This document shows positions 57,054 to 64,000 of a stretch of 64,000 bases of DNA, in pieces. Below the pieces are notes generated by a model. That model was not told the origin of the DNA. It saw only the letters and a program-made list of their open reading frames with translations, and ran no database searches. The DNA lies in NCBI RefSeq assembly GCF_031119625.1, contig NZ_JAVHZV010000004.1, positions 1 to 64,000 of the forward strand, given 5' to 3'. How positions within the stretch are numbered: position 1 is the stretch's first letter; every line of letters starts with the position of its first letter. A program made the translations under genes and the position numbers. The stretch is from Pseudomonas sp. G34 (lineage in GTDB: Bacteria; Pseudomonadota; Gammaproteobacteria; Pseudomonadales; Pseudomonadaceae).

Positions 57054-57073
57054 AGCCCCGGATGACCGGGGCT
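57054..57073. terminator. terminator, right copy
   Basis: Arms AGCCCCGG and CCGGGGCT around ATGA. It lies after the broken M16 copy and 28 bp from the intact dehydratase stop, and probably ends that gene's transcript. Confidence 0.75.
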
Positions 57074-57100
57074 CGAAGATGCAGCGAACGCAGTCGTGGC

Positions 57101-58276
57101 TTACTCGATGATATTGAACTCGCTCAGGTACTCCTCGGAGATTTCCAGGCCCAGGCCGGGCTTGTGGTCGTCCAGTTGGATGTAGCCATTGACCGGTGCC
57201 GGCTCACCTTTGAACACGTAGTAGAACAGTTCGTTGCCGACCTCGACGTCGAACACCGGGAAGAACTCGGCCATTGGCGAAGCGGTGGTCGACATGGTCA
57301 GGTGGTAGTTGTGCATCTGCCCGGCATGGGGGATCACCGGCACCGACCAGGCTTCGGCCATGGCGTTGATCTTGCGCGCCGCGGTGATGCCGCCCACGCG
57401 GTTGGTGTCGTACTGGATCACGTCCACGGCGCGGCGCTCAAGCATCTCCTTGAAGCCGTAGGAGGTGAATTCGTGCTCGCCGCCGGAGATCGGCATGATG
57501 CCCATCTTCTTCAGCTCGATATAGCCTTCCAGGTCGTCGGCGATCACCGGTTCCTCCAGCCAGCGCGGTTCGAATTCGGCGAGCTTGGGCAGCATGCGGC
57601 GGGCGTACTCCAGGGTCCAGCCCATGTAGCACTCGAGCATGATGTCCACGTCCGGGCCGGCCAGATCACGCAGCGCACGCACCTGCTCGATGTTGCGGCG
57701 CATGCCCGCCGGGCCGTCCTTCGGCCCGTAGCCGAAGCGCATCTTCAGGGCGTTGAAACCCTGGTTCAGGTAGCCCTGGGCCTCTTCGAGGAACAGGTCG
57801 AGGTTGTCGTTGGCATAGAGCTTGGAGGCGTAGGTCCAGATCTTTTCCTTGGTGCGCCCACCGAGCAGCTTGAACACCGGCTTGTTGACCGCCTTGCCCA
57901 TGATGTCCCAGATGGCGATGTCGATCGCCGAAATCGCCGCCATGCCGATGCCCTTGCGGCCCCAGGCATGACTCTGGCGGTACATCTTCTGCCAGATGTA
58001 TTCGTTGTCGAACGGATCCTCGCCGATGGCGATGGGCGCCAGGTAGGTGTCGATGATCTCCTTGGCCACACGCGGCGCCAGGGCGCAGTTGCCGATCCCG
58101 ACGATGCCGCTGTCGGTCTCCACCTCCACCACCAGCCAGCCGTGGAAACGGAACGAGCCCATGGCATCGCCGCGCTCGAAGAGGATGTCGCTGGCATTGG
58201 TGCAGAAGTGCGCCTGCGGCGGCACGACCTTGCCTTTCCATTCGAAGACGCGGGTGCGGATGGATTTTATTTTCAT
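57101..58276 (-). CDS. acid-sugar dehydratase, enolase superfamily (rhamnonate dehydratase-like)
   Basis: A 391-residue mandelate racemase/MLE-type enzyme. Metal ligands appear to be Glu215 ([10 protein letters not shown]), Glu241 (WLEEPV) and Glu267 (SGGEHEF). Lys178 lies in LKMRFGYGP and the His/Asp dyad is His317 (PHAGQ) with Asp290. The pattern [12 protein letters not shown] and GEHEFTS is closest to L-rhamnonate dehydratase-type sequences, which convert sugar acids to 2-keto-3-deoxy acids. The first ligand is Glu where rhamnonate dehydratase has Asp. AAGGAG precedes the ATG. The amidohydrolase gene is 492 bp upstream on the same strand. Confidence 0.9.
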   Translation of the reverse strand: MKIKSIRTRVFEWKGKVVPPQAHFCTNASDILFERGDAMGSFRFHGWLVVEVETDSGIVGIGNCALAPRVAKEIIDTYLAPIAIGEDPFDNEYIWQKMYRQSHAWGRKGIGMAAISAIDIAIWDIMGKAVNKPVFKLLGGRTKEKIWTYASKLYANDNLDLFLEEAQGYLNQGFNALKMRFGYGPKDGPAGMRRNIEQVRALRDLAGPDVDIMLECYMGWTLEYARRMLPKLAEFEPRWLEEPVIADDLEGYIELKKMGIMPISGGEHEFTSYGFKEMLERRAVDVIQYDTNRVGGITAARKINAMAEAWSVPVIPHAGQMHNYHLTMSTTASPMAEFFPVFDVEVGNELFYYVFKGEPAPVNGYIQLDDHKPGLGLEISEEYLSEFNIIE

Positions 58277-58768
58277 GTTGAGCTCCTTGGAGTAGACACG
58301 ATCAGACGCACGCCACGTTGAGCGACGCGGCTGGAGTGGTTGAGGGACGAGTGAGGTGGTGGATCGAAAAGGGCAGGAGCTGCAGATGGCCTCGCGGGCT
58401 GGCGCAAGCCAGGGCCACACACGATAGTCGGGTTGTCATGCTTGCTCCTTCTTTGCCGGTGATCGCCTTGCGAAGAGTCAAGGCGGGCTTTTTATAGGTT
58501 TATCGAGACAGCCAGCGCTGCCTGTTGCCGCCGACTCTAACCATCACATTTGGCGACGAATAATCACTTATGCGCATTCAGTGATAACCACAGGAAATGC
58601 CTTGAGCGAGAAAGCATGTCGGTGCGTTATCACCCTCTAAGGGCAATGGATTCCCGAATGGGGTCGTTGAATGCCAGGCAAACGCCTCCTTCATCAGGCC
58701 GATAGCCTGACGGGAGGAGTGAGAAAACTCAGAGGATGCGCGGTCGCACAGTCGCCCTTGATTCAGGG
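58277..58768. promoter_or_regulatory. 492-bp gap with a candidate operator
   Basis: Between the amidohydrolase and dehydratase genes, both on the minus strand. It has the near-palindrome ATCACT.T.ATGCGCAT.TC.AGTGAT (58563-58585), a plausible regulator site for the dehydratase. A weak hairpin, CATCAGGC with GCCTGACG (58691-58713), lies closer to the amidohydrolase stop. No gene was seen. Confidence 0.5.
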
Positions 58769-59728
58769 CTAATCCCCCAGCTCGAGCCGATAGAAATTCT
58801 TTGCGTTACGCCAGAAGAACGCGTCGCGCTGCGCGTCGTCATAGCTCGCCAGCACGCTATTGAACGCGGTGACCAGCTCGCCATAACCGATACGCAAGCC
58901 CGCCACCGGGTAATTGCTGGCGAACAGGCAACGCTCGATGCCGAACAGCGACAGGGTTTCTTCGATCACCCCGCGGTTGCCTTCCAGCGTCCAGGGGACG
59001 TCCCGCAGGCCCAGTTCGGAGACCTTCACGCTGACATTCGGCTGCGCCGCCAGCGCGGCCATGCCGGCGCGCCAGCCTTCGAGGCCAGCCGGGCTGCGAT
59101 CCCAGGGGAAGCCCATGTGATTGAGCACGATGGGCACCTCGGGAAAGGCCGCCGCCACCTCGGCGGCTTCCTGCAGGTGCCAGTACGGCACGCGCAAATC
59201 CCAGGACAACCCGTGCCTGGCCAGCAACGCGAAGCCGCGCAGCCAGGCCTCGTCCTGCATGCTGCCGCTCTGGCCGCGCACGCTGGCGGCCAGCTCGGGG
59301 CACGAGGCCGTCAACGGCTTGCTGCGAATGCCGCGCAGCAGGGGAAACTCCAGATGCCGGCCGAGCACCTCCTCGCATTCCGGGCGGTGAAACCAGACAT
59401 GCGCGACCACCGCATTGGGAAAGCCATAGCGCGCATGTTGCTCGTGTATCCAGCGGGTTTCCGCCACCTGATCGGCGCGCTCGTGCTCGGCCTCGCAGTG
59501 CACCGTGGCCAGCACCCGCTGGGCGGCGCTGTCGGCCAGGTAATCCTCGGGCAGGTAGTTGCGCCGCAGCGGCGCGTAGTCGCCGAGAAAGAAGCCCGGG
59601 TCGACCTCGTTCTGCAACCAGGGGTAGCGGTGGCTGTCGAGGTTCCACAGGTGATGATGGGCATCAATCAGCCGCTGCCCGCTGGCCGCGTAGGGCAGGC
59701 CGAGGCGCTGGTGCAGGCACTCGGGCAT
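58769..59728 (-). CDS. amidohydrolase (lactonase type, fuconolactonase/PDC hydrolase-like)
   Basis: A 319-residue amidohydrolase-2 family protein. Metal motifs are LIDAHHHLWNL at the N-terminus, WDLRVPYWHL, IVLNHMGFPWD and LFASNYPVAGL, as in L-fuconolactonase and 2-pyrone-4,6-dicarboxylate hydrolase. It probably opens a sugar lactone to the acid used by the dehydratase. It starts one base after the upstream dctP stop, so the two genes are coupled; the start has only a weak ribosome site. Confidence 0.88.
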   Translation of the reverse strand: MPECLHQRLGLPYAASGQRLIDAHHHLWNLDSHRYPWLQNEVDPGFFLGDYAPLRRNYLPEDYLADSAAQRVLATVHCEAEHERADQVAETRWIHEQHARYGFPNAVVAHVWFHRPECEEVLGRHLEFPLLRGIRSKPLTASCPELAASVRGQSGSMQDEAWLRGFALLARHGLSWDLRVPYWHLQEAAEVAAAFPEVPIVLNHMGFPWDRSPAGLEGWRAGMAALAAQPNVSVKVSELGLRDVPWTLEGNRGVIEETLSLFGIERCLFASNYPVAGLRIGYGELVTAFNSVLASYDDAQRDAFFWRNAKNFYRLELGD

Positions 59729-59729
59729 C

Positions 59730-60740
59730 TCAGTTGGCGCCGCGCAAACGCTGCAGTTCAGCCTGCCAGGCGCTGACGAAATCGGCATCGATACTGCCAC
59801 TCACCTGCTCGGTGACCACCTTGGCTTGCTCGACGAAGCGCTGGCGCTGTTCGTCGCTCAGGGCATTGACTTGCATGCCGGCGTCCTTGAGTTCGGCCAG
59901 CTTGTCCTGGTTGGCCTTGCGGGCGATGGCACGCTGTTCGCCTCGCGCCTGCTCGGCGGCCTGGCGTACCTGAGCACGCTGGGCATCGTCGAGCGAGTCC
60001 CAGGTCTTCTTGCTCATCAGCAGCACGTAGGCGGTGTAAATGTGCTCGCTCAGGGTCAGGTACTTCTGCACCTCGTTGAAACGCTGGGTGGCGATCAGCG
60101 AGATGGGGTTTTCCTGGCCATCGATGGCGTGCATTTCCAGGGCACCGAATACCTCGTTGATCGGCATCGGCTGAGCGTTGGCGCCCAGGTGCTCGAAAAA
60201 GGTACGGAAGATCGGGCTCTGCACGGTGCGGATCTTCAGGCCCTTGAGATCTTCCCATTTCTCGATGGGGCGCTTGCTGTTGGTCAGGTTGCGAAAGCCG
60301 ATTTCCCAGAAGCCCAGACCGACCAGGCCCTTCTCTTCCAGCTTGGCCAGCAGTTGCTGGCCCATGGGGCCATCGAGCATCGCGTCCACTTCGGCCGGCG
60401 AATTGAACTGATACGGCAGGTCGAGCACGCCAAACTCCTTGACCAAACCGACCAGTGTCGGCGCGCCGACCAGGGCGAACTCGACCGTGCCGGCCGGCAG
60501 GGCGCCGAGCATCTGCACGTCGTTGCCGATCATCGCCGAGGGGAACACCTTGACGTTGAGGGTGCCGCCGCTCGATGCCTTCAGGTGCTCGGCAAACAGC
60601 TTGGCACCCTGTGGGCCAGGCGCATCAACGGGGTCGCCGGCGCTGAGTTTGAAGCTGCGCTCCTCGGCGTGGGCGGCGAGGCCCGGCAGCAGCAGGGCCA
60701 AACCGAGGGCGGCCAGGGTGCGAGTGAATGCCTTGTTCAT
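59730..60740 (-). CDS. TRAP transporter substrate-binding protein DctP (second copy)
   Basis: A 336-residue periplasmic DctP with signal peptide LAALGLALLLPGLAAHA-E. The carboxylate-binding arginine is in LKGLKIRTVQSP. IGNDVQMLGALPAG, GFWEIGFRNLTNSKRPI and EMHAIDGQENPI are typical blocks. It is clearly related to, but different from, the DctP encoded 1 kb upstream. It and the amidohydrolase are coupled. It delivers sugar or organic acids to the membrane TRAP subunits. Confidence 0.93.
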   Translation of the reverse strand: MNKAFTRTLAALGLALLLPGLAAHAEERSFKLSAGDPVDAPGPQGAKLFAEHLKASSGGTLNVKVFPSAMIGNDVQMLGALPAGTVEFALVGAPTLVGLVKEFGVLDLPYQFNSPAEVDAMLDGPMGQQLLAKLEEKGLVGLGFWEIGFRNLTNSKRPIEKWEDLKGLKIRTVQSPIFRTFFEHLGANAQPMPINEVFGALEMHAIDGQENPISLIATQRFNEVQKYLTLSEHIYTAYVLLMSKKTWDSLDDAQRAQVRQAAEQARGEQRAIARKANQDKLAELKDAGMQVNALSDEQRQRFVEQAKVVTEQVSGSIDADFVSAWQAELQRLRGAN

Positions 60741-60767
60741 CTTGTTGTTCTCCGAAAGGACGGGATT

Positions 60768-61694
60768 TCAGCGCACGATGACCTGGGATACATCCGGCTC
60801 GAGCAGGGTGTGGAAGTAGCGAAGGAAGCTGTAGGTGTTGAGGTCGAGCATGCCGACGCGTTGATCCTTGAGCGTGACGAAGGCCAGGTCGCGGGTCGGG
60901 TGCAGGCTCATGGCGATGGCGTGGGTGTCCAGCTCGATGCGGTGGATTTCCTCCAGCTCGGCGTTGAACACGGAAATCGAGTGCTCGGCGTAGTTGGTCA
61001 CGTACAGGCGATCCTGCCGGTCGCGGTAGATGCGTGTCGGGTCGGCGCCGGTACGGCCGCGGCGGGTCACTTGCAGCGTTTCGACATCCACGGCGACGAT
61101 GCCGTTGTCGCCACGGGTAGCGACGTACAAGGTGCGCTCGTCGGCGCTGTAACAGTTACCCTCGGGCATGCTGCCCGGCTGCAGCGGAACTGGCGCGATG
61201 GTCGGATCCTGCGGTTTCAAACGGGTGATGGTGTTGCTCAACAGGTTGAGGGCGAAGGCGGTTTCGCCACTGCGGGTCAGCGCCACCAGGTGGCTCTTGT
61301 AGCCGCCGGAGGGAATGGCGCGATCCGGGGTGTCCTTGAGGTGCGGCTGGTCGAAGATCAGCAGGGTCGAGTTGCCTTCGCTGAGCACGTAGAGACGATC
61401 CTGCTCGTCCATCGCCAGGCCATGGGGGCGACGGAACGGCCAGATGCTCAGGGTGCGCACGTGCTCGGCCTTTTGCAGATCGATGACGAACACCGAGCAG
61501 CCGCCCTCGCCTTCGTGGCTGGAGGTTTCGATGCCGTAGTGGCCGACGTAGGCGAAGCGGTTCTGCGAATCCACCACGAACTCGTGAGGGAAGTCCGGCA
61601 GGCGGATATGCTTGATCGCGTCACCGCTCTCGACGTCGTAGAAGCTGAAGGTGTGGGCGCATTTCTGCACCAGCAGCAGAATTTCCTGACTCAT
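60768..61694 (-). CDS. beta-propeller protein (YncE/lactonase-like)
   Basis: A 308-residue protein made of repeating beta-propeller blades with NHL/YncE-type sequences (FAYVGHYGIETSS, LYVLSEGNSTLLIFD, LYVATRGDNGIVAVD, LYVTNYAEHSISVFN). It has no signal peptide. Some relatives are lactonases, others only binding proteins. Location between two dctP genes in a sugar-acid cluster suggests a lactonase or a sugar-handling role. GAGGAA precedes the ATG. Confidence 0.82.
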   Translation of the reverse strand: MSQEILLLVQKCAHTFSFYDVESGDAIKHIRLPDFPHEFVVDSQNRFAYVGHYGIETSSHEGEGGCSVFVIDLQKAEHVRTLSIWPFRRPHGLAMDEQDRLYVLSEGNSTLLIFDQPHLKDTPDRAIPSGGYKSHLVALTRSGETAFALNLLSNTITRLKPQDPTIAPVPLQPGSMPEGNCYSADERTLYVATRGDNGIVAVDVETLQVTRRGRTGADPTRIYRDRQDRLYVTNYAEHSISVFNAELEEIHRIELDTHAIAMSLHPTRDLAFVTLKDQRVGMLDLNTYSFLRYFHTLLEPDVSQVIVR

Positions 61695-61743
61695 GATCTC
61701 GATTCCTCGAAGCGGCGCACCGGGCGCCGCCGGGTTGATGGGT

Positions 61744-62730
61744 TCAGCGCAAGGCGTCGATGGCGTCCAGCAGCTGGCTGCCGTGCTGTTTGATGAAGGT
61801 GTCGCGCACCGGCTGGGAAACCGCCTGGCGGAAGGCTTCGCGGTCGACCTTGGGCTCGATCTGCATGCCCTTCTCGGCCAGTTCGGCCAGGTACTTGCTG
61901 TCGTTCTCGGCATTCATCCGGCGCTGCGCCTGGCCGGCGGCGCGGGCCGCGTCCACCAGCACCGTCTGCTGCTCGGCCGGCAGGGCGTCGAATTTCTGTT
62001 TGTTCATCACCAGCACCAGCGCGGTGTAGGCGTGGTGGGTCTGCGACAGGTACTTCTGCACCTCGTAGAAGCCCGACGACCAGGTGATGCTAAGCGGGTG
62101 CTCCTGGGCATCGACGGCCTTCATTTCCAGGGCGTTGTACAGCTCGGCCAGCGGCAGCGGCTGCGGGTTGGCGCCGAGCAGGCGGAAGGCCTCGATCTGC
62201 GCCGGGTTGCTGGAAGTGCGGATCTTCAGGCCCTTGACATCCTCGGGCACGCGCACCGGCTTGCGCGAGTTGGTGATGTCGCGAAAGCCCACTTCCCAAT
62301 AAGCCAGGCCCTTGAGGTTGTGCTCGGCTAGGCCGTCGAGCAACTGCTGGCCGATCTGGCCATCGAGCACCCGATAGGCATGGGCGCTGTCGGCGAACAC
62401 GAACGGCAGGTCGAGTACCGACATGCGTGGGGTCAGGCCACTGAAATTGGGCGTACCGGACATTTCCAGGTCGATGGTGCCGCCACGCACACCGGCGATC
62501 ATCGCCTGGTCGTTGCCCAGCATGCTGTTGCCGTAGGCGCGTACCACCAGCTCACCGTTGCTGCCATCCTTGACCCGCTGGGAGAACTCCTTGGCGGCCA
62601 GGCTCTGGGTGTCGCTGTCCGAACCGGCGAAACCGAAACGCAGCGTGGTGGCCGCCTGGGCCTGCAGAACGGAGCAGCCCAGCAGCAACAGGCAGCCCAG
62701 GGTACGAAGTCCTTTGTTGTTGTTTTTCAT
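61744..62730 (-). CDS. TRAP transporter substrate-binding protein DctP (first copy)
   Basis: A 328-residue periplasmic binding protein with signal peptide TLGCLLLLGCSVLQAQA-A. The binding arginine lies in VKGLKIRTSSNP, with GNDQAMIAGVRGG and YWEVGFRDITNSRKPV as further family blocks. AAGGAA precedes the ATG. It follows the large permease gene by 33 bp, the normal place for the cognate DctP. Confidence 0.93.
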   Translation of the reverse strand: MKNNNKGLRTLGCLLLLGCSVLQAQAATTLRFGFAGSDSDTQSLAAKEFSQRVKDGSNGELVVRAYGNSMLGNDQAMIAGVRGGTIDLEMSGTPNFSGLTPRMSVLDLPFVFADSAHAYRVLDGQIGQQLLDGLAEHNLKGLAYWEVGFRDITNSRKPVRVPEDVKGLKIRTSSNPAQIEAFRLLGANPQPLPLAELYNALEMKAVDAQEHPLSITWSSGFYEVQKYLSQTHHAYTALVLVMNKQKFDALPAEQQTVLVDAARAAGQAQRRMNAENDSKYLAELAEKGMQIEPKVDREAFRQAVSQPVRDTFIKQHGSQLLDAIDALR

Positions 62731-62763
62731 CGTTACTTCCTTGCTGTGAGTGAACAGGAACAT

Positions 62764-64000
62764 TCAAGGCAGGAACCAGCGCATGGGCGTCATCACCAGT
62801 TGGGGGAAGATGATCAGCAGCGCCAGCACAGTCAGGTGCGCGAACAGGAACGGAAGCACCCCACGCATCACGCCATCGAGTGGTACCTTGCCGACGCCGC
62901 TCATCACGCTGAGCACGTTGCCCACGGGCGGGGTGATCAGGCCGATGGAAGTGTTGAGGATGAACAGGATGCCGAAGTACACCGGGTCGATACCGGCGAG
63001 CTTGATCACCGGCATGAACACCGGCGTGAGGATCAGCACGATGGGCATCAGGTCCATGGTGGTACCGACCACCAGCACGATCGCCATGATCACTACCAGC
63101 AGCAGTTGCGGCCGGTCGATAAGGGGCTCGAGCAGGTCGCTGACCAGCATCGGCAGCTCGGCGATGGTCATCAGCCAGGACGACACCAGCGCCGCCGCGA
63201 CCAGGAACATCACCACCGCCGTGGTGCGACCGGCATCGAGAAACACCTGATACAACTCGCGCAACTTCAACTCGCGGTAGACGAACAGCGACACGAACAG
63301 CGCGTAGACCGCAGCCACGGCGGCGGCCTCGGTGGGCGTGAAGATGCCCAGCTTCAACCCCCCGATAATCAGCACCGGCAGCATCAACGCCCAGATGCCG
63401 TCACGTAGTGCCCGAAGCACTTCGGCGCGCGAGGCCTTCTTGCCTACCGGCAGGTCGCTGCGCCGCGCCAGCCACCACCAGGTGCCCCACAGCGCCAGGC
63501 CCATCATCAGCCCCGGCACGATGCCGGCCATGAACAGCTTGGTGATCGACACGCCACCGGCGACGCCGAACACTACCAGCGGGATCGATGGCGGGATGAT
63601 CGGCGCGATGATGCCCCCCGCGGCGATCAGCCCGGCCGAGCGGTTGGGGTCGTAGCCCGCCTTGCGCATCATCGGCATCAGCATCGCCGCCACCGCAGCG
63701 GTATCGGCCACGGCCGAGCCGGACAGCGACGCCATGACGATAGCCGCGATGATCGCCACGAAACCCAGGCCGCCGCGCATGTGGCCGACCAGGGCCATGG
63801 GCAGCGCGACGATGCGTCGCGACAGACCACCGGCGTTCATCAACTCGCCGGCCAGCATGAAGAAGGGAATTGCCAGCAGTGGGAAGCTGTCGGCGCCGCT
63901 GATCAGGTTCTGCGCGAGGATCTGCGCATCGAAGGTGTCGAGCTGAATCATCAGCGCGACGCCGGCCAGCATCAGCGCGAAGGCCACCGGAATACGCATG
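62764..64000 (-). CDS. TRAP transporter large permease DctM, partial
   Basis: Membrane protein of at least 411 residues; the N-terminus lies beyond the window. The visible start MRIPVAFALMLAGVALM is normally preceded by about 15-20 residues in DctM proteins, so the in-window ATG is unlikely to be the real start. Blocks FPLLAIPFFMLAGELMNAGGLSRRIV, MRKAGYDPNRSAGLIAA and GLITPPVGNVL are typical. It is the channel subunit that works with DctP and a DctQ likely encoded just outside the window. Confidence 0.94.
   Translation of the reverse strand, partial: MRIPVAFALMLAGVALMIQLDTFDAQILAQNLISGADSFPLLAIPFFMLAGELMNAGGLSRRIVALPMALVGHMRGGLGFVAIIAAIVMASLSGSAVADTAAVAAMLMPMMRKAGYDPNRSAGLIAAGGIIAPIIPPSIPLVVFGVAGGVSITKLFMAGIVPGLMMGLALWGTWWWLARRSDLPVGKKASRAEVLRALRDGIWALMLPVLIIGGLKLGIFTPTEAAAVAAVYALFVSLFVYRELKLRELYQVFLDAGRTTAVVMFLVAAALVSSWLMTIAELPMLVSDLLEPLIDRPQLLLVVIMAIVLVVGTTMDLMPIVLILTPVFMPVIKLAGIDPVYFGILFILNTSIGLITPPVGNVLSVMSGVGKVPLDGVMRGVLPFLFAHLTVLALLIIFPQLVMTPMRWFLP

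Noticed and set aside
59826..61793. A 655-codon plus-strand frame across dctP and the propeller gene
   Set aside because: It spans two real minus-strand genes and their gap, and has no recognisable domain.

Overview
The window looks like chromosomal DNA of a Pseudomonas species. It is GC-rich, strong Shine-Dalgarno sites precede most starts, and several gene orders are typical of the genus: leuS-lptE-holA, an ArsC-like gene next to dapD-csdA-csdE, ndvB-dapE-rlmA, and a split transhydrogenase pntAA-pntAB-pntB. GTGGGAGC-type REP palindromes and DUF2388 proteins also fit. I cannot name the species. No rRNA, tRNA, CRISPR array, transposase or integrase was seen.

Region 1 (0-25 kb) is mostly core housekeeping: leucyl-tRNA synthetase, LPS assembly lipoprotein LptE, clamp-loader delta, ribosome rescue factor ArfA (with its mRNA hairpin inside the reading frame), an MltB-type lytic transglycosylase, an acyl-CoA dehydrogenase, a CPA1 antiporter, lysine/DAP biosynthesis (dapD, dapE), cysteine desulfurase CsdA/CsdE, TcdA, an NdvB-type GH17-GT2 glucan synthase, RlmA and the transhydrogenase. 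Gaps hold members of several dispersed palindromic repeat families, some present twice in opposite orientation.

Region 2 (25-44 kb) is envelope and regulatory. It holds a DUF1127 gene behind repeated ACTGTA-type operators, two DUF2388 proteins with a HExxH-DUF4105 protein, and a two-component system divergent from a PepSY/cytochrome b561/alkaline-phosphatase-superfamily operon with a PmrA/BqsR-like box between them. A LacI-controlled sugar cluster (Gfo/Idh oxidoreductase, TIM-barrel isomerase, nucleoside/H+ symporter-type MFS) has a perfect TGTAACC.GGTTACA operator. Then come a membrane metallophosphoesterase, a MocA/XdhC pair, a CheY-like protein and a NIT-domain chemoreceptor.

Region 3 (44-55 kb) has AEC, CitMHS and TerC membrane proteins, then a LuxR regulator-outer membrane protein-MFS-histone deacetylase-like operon, a Na/Pi cotransporter with a PhoU-like tail, and a membrane-anchored M16 protease.

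Region 4 (55-57 kb) is the main anomaly. A visibly AT-richer gene for an unrecognised 317-residue protein sits between two direct copies of the junction that joins the 3' end of the M16 protease gene to the 3' end of the next gene, an enolase-superfamily dehydratase. The order is intact M16, broken dehydratase, novel gene, broken M16, intact dehydratase, which is what a single-crossover integration or a duplication with insertion leaves behind.

Region 5 (57-64 kb) is a sugar-acid catabolic cluster on the minus strand: a TRAP permease (cut by the window end), two different DctP binding proteins, a beta-propeller protein, a lactonase-type amidohydrolase and the dehydratase. Together these suggest uptake of a sugar acid or lactone, ring opening and dehydration.
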